This document shows, piece after piece, positions 30,147 to 42,442 of a stretch of 64,000 bases of DNA. The stretch is taken from contig OY978526.1 in NCBI GenBank assembly GCA_963854835.1, positions 61,566,649-61,630,648 on the forward strand. The letters are read 5' to 3'. A program made the translations under genes and the position numbers. The notes under the pieces were generated by a model. That model did not search any database. It saw nothing but the letters and a program-made list of their open reading frames with translations, and was not told where the DNA came from. Within the stretch, counting starts at the first letter, position 1; each line of letters begins with the position of its first letter. The DNA is from Megamerina dolium. Lineage: Eukaryota; Arthropoda; Insecta; Diptera; Megamerinidae.

Positions 30147-32736
30147 ATGGCGAATCTTAGAAGTCATTTGAATAGCGTTTCGAGAACTTATAACCTAACA
30201 ACATCATTCAAGAAACACATTACCACGTGTTTTTCACACTGGCGGCGAAAATCAATTTTGGTGCAAAAGAATTACTGCAAGGATTCCTCCCAATTGAATA
30301 GGCAAACAATAGAACAATTAAAAAAAAGAACGATTTTCGCACCTGCAGAATTTTTGAAAAATTCAAATAAAGTTCGCTGTGGCAATGAGCGAAAGGAACG
30401 CATCATTGCGGGCATAATCTCAACAGTAGTTGTAGCGAATCAAGCAACGGCGGGTTCTGCACAAGCGGCAATTGATTCTAACGCCTCCGAGACAACGACT
30501 ATATCAATAGCAACGACCACGACGACTTTAATTGCCAGTACTTCAACTGAAGCGGGGGCAAATAACAACAAAATGACCATTCCAGATGTATATGCAAATA
30601 TACGAGCAGAACATCCACATTTGGATAAAGAGATTCGGAGCATTTTGATGTCCCGCGCACAAAATGGCACTACGATACCAGAAATTAAAGGTAAGTAATC
30701 GGTAATCGGTGGTGGGATAGCAGAAGTGTTAACTATTATTTGACATTGAAGAAGAAAGAATGTCAGAAGGAGAAGAAAGAAACAACGTTAATATTCCCAT
30801 CTTTTAGCGGATTATCGTAAATTGACGGGCATCGAATTTCCAGTCTACACAAATATCACCGAATTTCTACTCTCCATACCTTCGGTTAGTGCTGTGTGCA
30901 GCAAAGAGGGCACACTGATTTTTAATGTTTTGCCCACCGAAAAGACGCAACATCTATATGATTTGATAATGAACCAAAAGGAGTCATCCTCCATACCATC
31001 GCAAAAGCAGTATAGTGATTCTAATCCATCAGAACCACGTACAAGTTGTAGTAGTGATTGCTCGTTAAAGAAAACATTCAAAACATTCAATAGGCAATCG
31101 AATGTCCATCGATATAACAGTATGGGTTATGGTAATAATCAAAGTGGCTATCATCAGGGTCTGAATATGAATTCGAATCGTTCTCTGCAACAAATACCAA
31201 TAACAGTTCCACCACCAACGATGCTGGCTGGTCAGATGCCATTTTATCAGCAACAATTGGCGCTATCACAACAGCAATTGGGCTTGCCGCCCGTTCCATT
31301 AACAGTGACACAGTCAATGGACAATGGTTTCATGGAGATCCCATACGGCATGCAAGATAATAACAATTACATGTGAGTATTGACAAAATGTAAACAAATG
31401 AAATAAAATAAAGCATTATTGGGATCCTTCCAACAACGAGTTGTTGATATTTTCTATATATATGTTTTTTATAGAATCTACATGTTTCTATTTCAGCTTC
31501 AATCGATTTTCAACGAATACAGCAGCGCCCAATATAGCACCAATTTTATTCAATTCAAATTTTACAAATGGCACTAATGGTGGTATGATTTTACCAGACT
31601 ATGGCAACAATCCAGCATCTTTCATTTGTAATAACGATGCAAGTGGGCAAATACCGGTTCCATTCAGTGATAGCAATAATGATCAGTCAAAAACGCCACC
31701 ATTGCAACAGCAAGAAACACCATCGCAATCGCAAACACAAGAACCACAACCATTACAACAAATTGAGCAAGCACAGATGGAACAACAGTTGTTACAACAG
31801 CAACAACAACAGTATTTAGAACAGCAACAACAAATGTTGCAACAACAGCTTTTGCAACAACAGCAACAACAACAACAATATCCATTGCAATTAAATCAGT
31901 TTCCCTGCCATACTTATGCCCACAGCGTTTCACCTAGACAACGTGGCAATGGATATCGTAATACAGCGAATACTTCGCCCACGACAAACACCGGTGAATC
32001 TGCGTATTCGTCGGACTCGGATTATGAGGCACGCCTGTTGGACTTTCCCATGTTGGGCGATGACTTTTTCTTGTATATGGCCCGCATGGAATTGAACTGC
32101 AGATATAAGAAAGGTAATTCGGCTTTCTACATTGTTGGCAACGCTAAAATTATAACTCATTGCATCACAAACACATTTCAGTTGGGAAGGTAGTCACATC
32201 AGGTATGTGTATTTCTGGTCAGACTATTAAAGAAGCTACAAATCGGATGCGACACATGCCAGATTCCAATAAAAGTGTTATTATCAATATTGGTTCCATT
32301 GATTTAATACATGGCAAACCGCTCGTACAGATGCAATATGATTTACGTGAACTGCTTAACGTGGTACAATCGAAACGAATGACACCGATTTTGACAACTC
32401 TGGCGCCATTGGCCAACTACTCACATGTACAACAAACCAAGGATAGGCTAGAACGTTTCAACGCGTTCATCAAGCGTTTGGGTCAATATGTCTTAATGGT
32501 TGATATTTGGTCGTGTTTAGTGAATGACAAGGGTCAAACATTGTTTGATTGTTTTCAAAAGTATGCTCATTTAAAATGATTTTTATATTGATGTAGTAAT
32601 TGCAACTAATCATTCTTCTCTACCGTACAATAGTGAACCACGATTCGTTACGGGGACGGATGAACCAGTTGTTTTTTGGAATAAAATCGGTAGACAACGT
32701 GTTCTGCAAATGATCTGTTCTAAAATTGAATATTAA
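30147..32736 (+). CDS. Oskar, germ plasm determinant
   Basis: Five coding exons join in phase: 30147-30690, 30808-31372, 31497-32113, 32182-32560, 32634-32736, giving 735 residues against about 606 in D. melanogaster. The start MANLRSHL leads into SFKKHITTCFSHW, matching the long-Oskar extension. Met143 (30573, MTIPDVYANI) aligns with the short-Oskar start. Residues about 146-240 are the LOTUS domain, which binds Vasa (IRSILMSRAQNGTTIPEIK; YRKLTGIEFPVYTNITEFLL). A disordered linker follows with a Gln-rich run at about 460-499, much longer than in Drosophila. From about 539 (SDYEARLLDFPMLGDDFFLY) comes the OSK domain, an SGNH-hydrolase-like RNA-binding fold (CISGQTI, NIGSIDLIHGKPLVQ) ending in FWNKIGRQRVLQMICSKIEY. 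Oskar nucleates pole plasm at the oocyte posterior. All splice sites are GT-AG and no lesion is seen. Confidence 0.97.
31780..31880 (+). repeat. CAA/CAG tract encoding the Oskar polyglutamine run
   Basis: An imperfect CAACAG repeat in exon 3 encodes Gln with scattered Leu between the LOTUS and OSK domains. Such tracts vary in length between individuals. The equivalent Drosophila linker lacks a comparable run. Confidence 0.85.
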
Positions 32737-32772
32737 ATGCGGCTTAATTATGAGTTGAAACAGAAAAAGGAA

Positions 32773-32962
32773 AACGCTGACTTGATTTGAACGTTTCAAA
32801 CATTTCTCAACGCTTTTCAAAAATCCATTGCAACACTAATCAACTGAGTTTCAAACGCCATAAAAAAGACAACGCTGACTTTATTTGAATAATTCAAACA
32901 TTTTTCAACGTTTGTCAATAACCCCTTGCAATACAATTGGGTTTCAAACGCTATTTTATGTA
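32773..32962 (+). repeat. 98-bp imperfect tandem repeat in the oskar 3' UTR
   Basis: AACGCTGACTT at 32773 and AACGCTGACTT at 32871 each begin a unit containing TTCAAACATTT.TCAACG, CCATTGCAA/CCTTGCAAT and GTTTCAAACGC. The two units align along their length with small differences. Duplicated elements in this UTR could double protein-binding sites. Confidence 0.8.
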
Positions 32963-33397
32963 GTGAATTTCAATTTTAAGTTGTTAAATGTTAAAATATG
33001 TTTTTGCTATTTTATGTTAATGTTTCAGTTACATTTTTACATTTATTTCCCTATTAATTTCAAATTGAAACGCTATAAGAGCCAAACTTTAAATTTAAAT
33101 TGATAAAAATAATTTTCGATTTGAGTATGTATGTATGTTATGTTGTTAAAAAAGAAATAGACAAAAAACAAAAAAATTCATTAAATTTTCCATTGCAATT
33201 GTTTCTATTTTTAATGCAAACTTTAATGAATTTTTTTTTCCCAACATTGCAATGTTTTCAAATTCCACACGTGTCGATTCTCTAAAATAATTCATTTCTC
33301 TGTATATGTGTGCACAATATACATATGCAAACGAATTTTTTTAGATAATGTAACGTTTAAACGAGATAATTTGTAATTCTTTATAGAAATATACGCA

Positions 33398-33451
33398 CAG
33401 CTTTGACAAAATCAATATCGCGCGATTGACTGCTTTTTGTTGCCTCAGCTG
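33398..33451 (+). promoter_or_regulatory. Candidate oskar RNA dimerisation stem-loop
   Basis: Nested pairings CAGCT/AGCTG (33398-33402 with 33447-33451), ACAAAA/TTTTGT (33406-33411 with 33435-33440) and TCAAT/ATTGA (33412-33416 with 33425-33429) close an eight-base loop, ATCGCGCG, containing the self-complementary CGCGCG. In Drosophila the oskar 3' UTR dimerises through a palindromic loop in a stem-loop of the central/3' part, about 650-720 nt into the UTR. This hairpin lies about 660-715 nt after the stop. Assignment is by structure and position, not sequence identity. Confidence 0.6.
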
Positions 33452-33900
33452 CATTATATTCCAATAAAGAATTACACCAATTATAAAACAATTAAGCGTA
33501 TTTATTTTATATTTTTGTTTTGATTTCCATGTTCAATAAGTTAGTAATGATCGAATTGCGAACGCCACGCACAACTTTAAAATAATTTAAAATAAGCAAT
33601 TATAAATAACAAATAGTTAATAATTTACAATTGCTACAAGTTGAAATTATTTTATGTTGTCTTCAATGTAGCCTTTATGTAAGTTTATATCAGTTATTTA
33701 ATTAAAATTTTATCGTATAAGCTTATATTTGATTGGGAATAATTATTCTGTAATGGCAGGTTTATAATTGTTTTATGTTTTGTGCATTTGAGATTTGTGT
33801 TTTGTGATTAATGTAAAAATAACAAGCTTCACGTAAAATTAAAAAAAAAGTAAATAAATTGATATAATATGCATATAAATAAATTTAAAAAAAAAATTAA

Positions 33901-35214
33901 ACTAAGAATTTACCTTTCATTTATCAAATATATAATATACATAGAAAGTAGTTTTTATATTATAGAGGGGAAAGCATGCAGGACCTTAAAGTAATATGGG
34001 ACTTCAACTCACACAATCAAAATTCATTACGCCATGTTTAGGCATTTGAAATTCGCGAACTTTTGCAGTTGGGTCATCTCACACAAATCTAATTATGTCA
34101 TAACCTTCTGCTCGTATAGCCTAATTTGAGTTCATTATTATAGGCAATACATTTTTTACGGGATGAAAATAGAAAGCATTGTTTTCTAATGTCAGAGAAT
34201 GCACTTTGTATGTCATGTGACAATTGTCGAATCCATCGGGGGTAGTCGAAAACATGACGACTGACATGATTAACTTATAGTTTATTTTTCAGAAGAAATC
34301 AGAAGAGGATAGTTTTCTAAAGTACTCGTATACTCCAGCAATTTATAGTATCGGGCACAACACCAAATGGAATTGGCTTGAATTTCGCTAATACCTAATA
34401 TAATATATATAACCTAATATAATATATTAGTAAAATTAAACATCATGTGATATAGTTGTAAAGGGCAACATAAACCTGCTAGATATATCTCACAGGCAAT
34501 AAGTTGTAGAACGAATGTTCAAGGCCACGTAAAAACATCAGAACATGCTTTCAAAATGTTTACTTATACGGGTAGACATTAACTATCAATAAATACTTCA
34601 TTTCGTGTTTACTCCTTTCGTTTTAGAGCTGGCTTCACACTTCAAAACGGAAAGTTTAGTAGTTTCTAAAAGGGGGTTAAATCGAGGGAAATGAATATGG
34701 TTTTTTAGGGGTTCAGGCTCGTTCAATTTCAAATTCAAATATGGAGTAATTAGAGTCCTCCCTGAGACCTTTTTAACAACCTATCATTTTAAAATATCGG
34801 ACAATTAACAATTGAGCTATGATAAAAATCCCATTTTGGCGGTTCTAAAAGGAGTAAGAAAAACAATTTTTTTTTTGTCCCGAGTATCTTTCAACATAAT
34901 CTTTCTAACTAGGTGTGAAATTTTGTAACTTTTTATCGTGACCAGCTCTAATGTACACCTCAATATTGAGTTCGTTGAGTAAGCAACAAATATATTTAAT
35001 TAAATTTATAAAATGCATTTTTATTAAAGTTTGTGCATTCTTTTAATTTATAATTCTAAAAAAAAAATCGTTTCAAAACTCTCTGAACAACTTTGCAAGA
35101 CAAAATTTGTCAAAATACAATATTATGCAAATATAAAAATTTTTTAATTCTTGATTAGTGAATAAAATAGTAAATACGTTGGCAACGCAAATTAACAATA
35201 AAGACACGACAGCG
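33901..35214. other. AT-rich intergenic sequence downstream of oskar
   Basis: No gene, repeat family or RNA was recognised. Confidence 0.4.
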
Positions 35215-35679
35215 ACCAACATTAACAGCAGTAATGACATCAGCCTGGAGATATTGCGAATGATCACTCTTGCAAACAGGTGGTACTTTGGATTAAGTAA
35301 GCAATTGAGAGGCCGAGCCCTCTCTCGAACAACGAAAACTACACTCTACAAGTCTCTCATGATGGCTGTCCTCACATATGGCTCTGAAGCCTGGACAATT
35401 TCCATATCGGATGAGCGAATGCTTGGGGTTTTCGAGAGAAAAGTCCTACGCAAGATCTTTGGACCTATTTGCGTTGATGGCGAGTACCGTATAAGGTGCA
35501 ACCATGAGCTGTACGAGCTGTATGCCAATATTGACATAGTAAAGCGAATGGAAGAAAACACTCCAGCTAAGAAGGTGTTATTTTCGAAACCCGCTGGAGG
35601 ACGACGCAGAAGAGGAAGACCTAACCTCCGGTGGAAAGACCAAGTACTGGAGAACCTTGAAATTTCTAACTGGCGCTAG
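35215..35679 (+). mobile_element. LINE fragment, C-terminal part of the polymerase protein
   Basis: The open frame reads LRGRALSRTTKTTLYKSLMM, AVLTYGSEAWTISISDERML, GVFERKVLRKIFGPICVDGE and an Arg-rich tail GGRRRRGRPNLRWKDQVLE. This is the thumb/C-terminal region found in several non-LTR reverse transcriptases. It is the same family as the minus-strand relic at 28040-29440 but better preserved. The polymerase core is missing, so it is a fragment. Confidence 0.85.
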
Positions 35680-35689
35680 CTAGCAAAAT

Positions 35690-37065
35690 TCGGTTGTTAT
35701 GGCCGCATAAGTAAGTAGTACGACAGCGACAGCGTTGTCAGAAATCGCTTTTTTTAGCCAATGACGATGAAACAATTCTCTGAAATGACGATTGTGTTTC
35801 CTTAAGTTTGTTAGCGCTACGACTATTAATAATGCATATAATAACGAGTAGCATGTATCTGATACAAAAATACAATAATTTGATAGATTTTGCGATGGAT
35901 GATGATCCAATTCTGACAGGTAAAAATAATTCAGAGGGAAAATTATTAAAGGATTATATTCCAAATTTGTTTATCATAAAATGTGTTTGCCGCCCAATTG
36001 CGCTTTGCACGTCATATTTGATAATGAATCATTCCATCTAGGGTAGAATCTTTCATACCAGATACATAATATATTAATATATACACACAATTCCACAATT
36101 TATTTTAATGTACATTCCAAAAAAATGCTACATAGTGCACATAGTTCATGGTTGGTTTTCTTTAAAAGTGGCAGCGCTACGTTTTTTAGTATACATTGTT
36201 CATATTATACCTAAACAACATCAACAAACTGTTTCAAAACACAAACTCTCAATTACAAAATATGTAAATTTGATTGAGCAGATTTTTATATGGGATATAT
36301 GTGAAAAAAGTCGATTCTAAATTTAAGATGACTTTGACTATGATTTGTTAACTTATAAATGTGGTATTATCGTTGAAAAAATAGGAAAATTATTACTGAA
36401 TCAATACGTGTATGTAAAGGAAAACTATCTGATTGAAAACTGTATGTAATGATTTTACAATTACATAGCTTTATATAGAATTTTGTACATAACTTGACAA
36501 AATTTGATTTTAAAAGCGTTATTTCAAAAGAACTCTTTTTTATTAATTTTACGAAAACCATTAATACGTGCGTAGCTTCATTATAACATGCAATTGAGAA
36601 ATCCCCAAATTGAATTTATTATGTAGTTTGTGTACGCCCAATTATTAGATGACGAATTGAGAATTTATATGAATTCATTGATGATGAATTCATTTTCAGA
36701 CTTTCGGCATTAGTTGTGTGAAATTTTAAGCAACTGTATCCAAAATTAAAAGGTGGACATCGCTTAAGTTTACACAAATCTCACAACGGGCCTAATTCTG
36801 GCTTATGTGCGCTCTCTCATCAGAGAGGGCGGCCGCTATAACCTAAGTTTACTCTACTTTAATGAAATTTGTTTTAAATTTAATGTATTGTTGAAATAAT
36901 ATTTTCTAAAATTATTTTAAATATATTAACTACAAAAATAGACTTGATAGTACAATTCTAAAGGGTATCTTGCGTACACATAATTTTTATTGATGAATAA
37001 ATGTTATTTGAGCCATCCAAGTACATTTGCAATAACTACTCAGTCTTTTAATAACTACAATAATA
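35690..37065. other. AT-rich intergenic sequence
   Basis: No exon was recognised. A GC-richer patch at about 36780-36845 (TCAGAGAGGGCGGCCGC) is unassigned. An (AAT)n tract at 37040-37087 marks the insertion site of the next element. Confidence 0.4.
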
Positions 37066-37089
37066 TTAATACTAATAATAATAATAAAA

Positions 37090-40000
37090 TAAAATTAACC
37101 ATGTGGATGGTTCCCCATCGGGCGCGTCTTTAGATGGCGCATAAGGGAATGCTGTGCATGACGACAACTGCATGGATATGGTCTATGTGAATGTTGTCAT
37201 GTGGGGTAGGTGGAAAATAAATACCACCCGCGGACCAAATCAAAACCTGGCTGGCAGAACAACATTTAGGCGCCCCAGGGAGTAGGGTGCCAACAACATG
37301 AGCGAGAGCAACTGAAGCGGTCTTTTTCCCTAATATATAGGGTAGGGCTGGCAGGCGGTAAAGAATGCCTCTTAACAAACATGATGAACCAAAGAAGAAT
37401 ATCCTCGGATAATAATAGCACTGATGGTGCGTCTGCATCAGAGCGGCCCCAAAGACAGTTCCAGTCGAGGGGCATCTCTTCAAACAACAACAATGGAACA
37501 AACAATACAACACCACCGCCTGTAACTGACCGACAAGCACACACCGATGCAGTACTCACGCAGACTGGAAAAGTAAGGCAACGAATAAAACGGAGAAATA
37601 TAATGAACGAGAACTTACTACGCATATATTATATGCCAATAAAACATGAAACACAAATGACCTGCTACAGAAATCCTTCGCATCAAGAATTTCTTAAATT
37701 ATATCCACAATTAAAAGTTACAACGGCTGTCAGATCAAATAAGAGTAATCCACAGAAATAATCTAATAGAAGAAACAACTAGTCAAACGAAACCTAGTCT
37801 AATGCAATCTAGTCATGTGCAATCTAGTCAAATACATATCAGCCAATTAGAATACAGTAATCTTCCTGCACCCAGTCATATCTCCAGTCAAACAGATGGC
37901 TCCATGGATAATGGACAAGAAGAACATTCTGACGAGACCGATTTAGCAGATCTATGGGAGATATACCGAGAACAGGTTTACATATACTCTAATTCAGATT
38001 CATGAGTATTACTCCATCAAAAAGGCTAAAGCACAGGATTTCAAAAATTGTTAAAGCACTCAATAAACACTCCAGATACGAAATAAATAGCGAGAATATC
38101 ACCTTAGAGTTCCATTAGAGACACAGTCAAAAAAAAAATGGCAATTCAATTGACTAATCTCCGAAAATATAAACTATCATCCCAGAGACGCGAAAACAAT
38201 AGACTGTTTAGGATGAACGACAAACAATTTTATCGCAAACTTACACCTACAGACACGGTGCAGAAAAAATACACAGAACGAAAGAGCGGCCTGGATAACA
38301 AAAGGATATTCAAAATATGAAAACCTCGAAGAAATGCCCGAGTACCAAATATCCACCGCGCAACTTCAAGCTATTATTGCTAGAACAAATAACTGGATAT
38401 CCCCAGAATTGGGTAGGGTGCAAAACTTCTGGTTTAAGCGATTTACGACCGTTCATGGCAAATTAGCCCAACTCATTAATGAGTGCACCCTAAGCTCAGA
38501 AAAGGTTACCAGTATATTTTTGAATGGAGTCAGGAAATGGCCTACCAACGATGTACAAAATTGTAACTGCGTGTATTACCCACCTAATATATAACCACAT
38601 TACAGAAAATAATATGTGCGAAGAACGAAAACGATATTCCAAAAAGGCTAAAGGATGCAAGGATCAATTGACAATTGATCACATACCATTAGTGCAAACG
38701 ACGAGAAAACATAGACATTTATATGTCTGCTATATCGACTATCAAAAGGCTTCCGATATTGTGCCTCATAGCTGGCTGCTGCAAGCACTCAATATATACA
38801 AAATTCATCCGAAAATCGTTACTTTCTTGGAAGGCTACGATGGATGTCCCATTGGAAGACAAATATATGCATCAACGATGTATCGACTTATTATAGAACG
38901 AACACTATTAAGATCAGATGTGGTATTTTTCAAAGGAATTGTCTGTCTCTCTTGTGGTTTTGTATAGCACTTAATCCCTTAAGTAACTTAATTAAAAAAA
39001 ATAAATAAATATGTGGCACTTAAAGCCCCAAAGGGCTTATTGGCCGAGCTTCTCTTCCATTACTGTTGTGCGTCTTAAATTTTGGACAGTATTAGAGAGT
39101 AACTTAATTAATGGCACCAAATATGGGTTCACGTTGAAAGGTAACTCTAATAACAAGGTTTTATCCCATATGTTATGCATGAATGAATTACAGCTGTATG
39201 CAGCGACTAAGCAGCAACTCAATCAGCTAATAGAAGTTGCTATGTTCAACAAGGACATAGGTATGAGCTGCGGATTGGACAAATCGAGAACGATATCAAT
39301 ATGTAGAGGCAAAATATCAAAAGATAATACCACAATCGCAAATAATATATGGTATGGACAAAACTGATCGGTGTAAATACCTGGGCATGGTCCAAAGTAA
39401 ATAAATTGATAAAAACTCTGTCAAAGACACCCTACAGAGAGAATTCGAAAGTAGACTGCACAAGGTCGCGAAAACAAACATAAATGGAAACACTTAATTA
39501 AGGCGACATATATCTTTGGAGTAATTAAATGGACGAAAACTGATCTACGGTCATTACAACGGACAATAAGAACAACACTAACAAAATACAAATTCCATCA
39601 TCCCAACCAAGTCATGCTGTGAGAGAATGGTACTTCAACGAAAACAGGGCGGCAGAGCCCTTATAGACTAACAAACGCTCCACGATAATCAAATTGAGTC
39701 CTTGAAATCATACTTCCACGAAAAATGCGAAGAATCCACCCTTATACGCACTATTGCTGAAATAGAATAACCTTACGCCTCTAAACCTGGCCGGCACGTT
39801 TGAAAGACAAGCCGAAGACTGTGCCACGAGAATTCAAAATGGACTATTAAGCTCTTGCATGGTAAATATTGCAGAGCCAAACAGCAATGATGTTGACAAA
39901 GATATGTCATACAAATGGTGAATTATATGCAGAAACCGAAGCGTTTATGATTGCCATCCGAGACAGGGTGACCCCAACTAAAAACTATAGGAAGTATATA

Positions 40001-40660
40001 GTCAAGGAAGATGGAATGGAGATAAATGCAGGAGGTGCGGTGTTCAGCCAGAAATACTAGATCACATTTTGCTCCAACAGATTACACTAAACGGCATAAT
40101 AATGTTGCAAAAATTATGCATCAAACAATTCTAGAAAAGTACAATGTGAAATGCGAAAGGGTGCGTTATTACAAATATGCTCCATGTCCAGTAACAGAAA
40201 ACGAAATTGTAAAAGTATATTATAATCGCACAATCTATACGGAGCACACTCAGATATATAATAGACCTGATATTACTATAGTCGACAAATGGTCTAAAAG
40301 AGGAATTCTGACTGACATAGCCGTGCCTGCTACAAATAATATTGGCCGAACATACAACGAAAAGAAGTCGAAATACTTGGAACTAGCATTAGAAATAATA
40401 CGTATGTGGAACTAGTCTGAAGTTGAAATTGTTCCAATAATAATCAGCGCAGAAGGGGTAATAAACAAAAATCTAAAGGATGACATAAAGCTACTTGGAA
40501 TTCTTCCATGGACGATTGACCTGATGCAGAAGTCAGTAATCTTGGATGCATACCACATGATAAGAACCACATTTAATTTAGTAATGCTAATGTACTACGT
40601 TATATTTTATATAGGATTAAGGTCCCCAAAGTACATATAATGAAATGTAACCCTTAATGA
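37090..40660 (+). mobile_element. Decayed R4/Dong-like LINE next to a TAA repeat
   Basis: The element starts after (TAA)n with a GC-richer 5' region. It then encodes an N-terminal disordered segment (37381-38005) and a decayed reverse transcriptase with GCKDQLTIDHIPL and YVCYIDYQKASDIVPHSWLL. Further along are a degraded thumb region and, near the C-terminus, RPDITIVDKWSKRGILTDIA followed by a KKSKYLELALEIIRMWN block. The RPD...D motif fits a restriction-enzyme-like endonuclease, as in the R2/R4 group. Dong-type members of that group insert into TAA repeats, matching the flank here. There are many stops and frameshifts, the polymerase core is deleted, and a SINE sits inside at 38995-39097. 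Confidence 0.72.
38995..39097 (-). mobile_element. 5'-truncated SINE with 13-bp target duplication
   Basis: The minus strand carries the 3' third of the SINE (CTAATACTGTCCAAAATTTA, CAGTAATGGAAGAGAAGCTC, GGGGCTTTAAGTGCCACATA) and a TTTATTTATTT tail. AGTAACTTAATTA flanks it on both sides (38982-38994, 39098-39110). The host is the R4/Dong-like relic. Confidence 0.9.
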
Positions 40661-42260
40661 AGAATGAATAAAAAATAATATATGACTAATAATACTATAT
40701 GAATAATACTAATATATTTAATTTTTTAACTTAAGGTATGCTTTATTTCATTTTATTATTTATTTCTAAATACTACAATTTATCTTTCAATACCATAAAC
40801 CATATAAATATTTCAAATGAATTGAAATATATTTAATATGACATATGTTTGATTTTTGATTTTTTTTATATAATGCATAATATTGTGCTCCATAATTTTT
40901 TGTACGTGCAAATTAAATTTCGAATCGATTACTTTCGCTTTTTCTTCAATTATCAGCAATGTTTTCGTTATTTTTCATTTTTACTTTAGAAACATAACGT
41001 TCCAACGTCCCGGCAACGCTGCCCGGTTGATGGTGGAGATATGCCACCCAGGACATAGTATAATTAACAAAGTAGGGCAGTCGTAATTTTTGTTCTCACG
41101 TCATGCACAGGTTCAGGTGTGTCAAAATTACTATGTGTCAAAATATCTATGAAAGAGGAATGCCAAAATCTGTTCAGGTAGTGTCAAAATTATTATCCCT
41201 TTGGTTGGGTACAACCAAAGTTGAGTTTTTTTTTTTAAATTAAAAAAAAAGCAAAGTGCTTTAATAAATTTTTTGATCATTTTAATTATTGGTGAAATTC
41301 ATGAAATCGTATATAAGCCGCATAAACTGCGTAAAACTTATACAATTATATGCTAGTAAACCAGCTGTCATATATTTATATGAAAAAGATTTTACGCGAT
41401 GATTTCGTCGTGTAAATGACAAGATATAATTATACGGTATAAAATGCAACTCTGTTGAATAGCTTTTGATCTGTAATACATTAAATAAAGGGTGAATTTA
41501 CTGAATTTATATCTAGGATAATTACTTTAATTTTTCTCAAACAGCAAAATAACATTTCTGCTAATTTTCGGCATTTTTATGTTGTTGTTGTTGACAATAA
41601 TATGTTGTTTGATTTACGGCCTCTACACGATGACTTATTTGGAGCATTCATACAAAAATCGGTGTAAACCATGTAAAATTATAAGATTTATATGGTTATA
41701 TGATTGCATGAATTCTACTATTATAACAATTAAAAAATATTTTTAAGTTGGTGTAATTAAAATAAAATTAGTAATAATCGAAAAGAGAAAATAGACAAAT
41801 GCCTTTGAGTTGATTGACCTTAATATACAATCAGGTGGTTAATGTGACAAAATTTTTTCGGATTTTTTTGCTTTGATAATTTCTCTTAATTTCCTTCGAT
41901 ACACTTAATTCAAAACGTGAGCGTTAAAATTCCTCTCTGGGATTGGAGTACTTTGTTAATTATACTATGACCCAAGAGGTAAATCAATTGCTTTGTCCAG
42001 TAAAAACTTGGAACAAGAGAGTATAATCAAACGGAACGGAAAACCAATAAAAATGATCAATTGCAATATAGTCGTAATACAACCAATTGATCGTGAGACT
42101 AGTACTAGTAAAATTTTTACTAGTAGAAATTTACAGCTACTTTTTTCTCTCTCATTTTTCCTCTTTCGTTGAAAATTTTTCGAGTACGTGAACACTTTAC
42201 CAGTAAAAACGAGTAATAATTTGTAACAGTTATATAAATTATTAGTTATAAGTTATATAA
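40661..42260. other. AT-rich intergenic sequence
   Basis: Short palindromic bits such as CTAGTACTAGT (42098-42108) and an unassigned GC-richer patch at about 41003-41045 are seen. No gene was recognised. Confidence 0.4.
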
Positions 42261-42442
42261 TCAAGAATGATAGAAATACAGATTGCGACCTGTGACGTCA
42301 TAAACAAAAGAGTACGAATAGTAGGCAAATTAGAAGTGTCAAAATCACATATAAAAGGTAAATAAAACTGCGAACGTTTATTTAAAATTGTAAAATAAGC
42401 AATATTTATTACTTTATTATGGAAAATATTAGAAAAAAATGG

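Larger units (their letters stand above)
32737..33880 (+). promoter_or_regulatory. oskar 3' UTR (estimated extent)
   Basis: The sequence after the stop at 32734-32736 is AT-rich and non-coding. It holds a 98-bp imperfect tandem repeat, a TATGTATGTATGTTATG run near 33125 (Bruno- or Pumilio-like motif), a stem-loop at 33398-33451, an AATAAA at 33463-33468, and a strongly A-rich end at about 33838-33900 with further AATAAA motifs. The Drosophila oskar 3' UTR is about 1 kb, ends in an A-rich stretch, and directs localisation, translational repression and a non-coding function. The end point given is an estimate from the A-rich tract. Confidence 0.65.
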
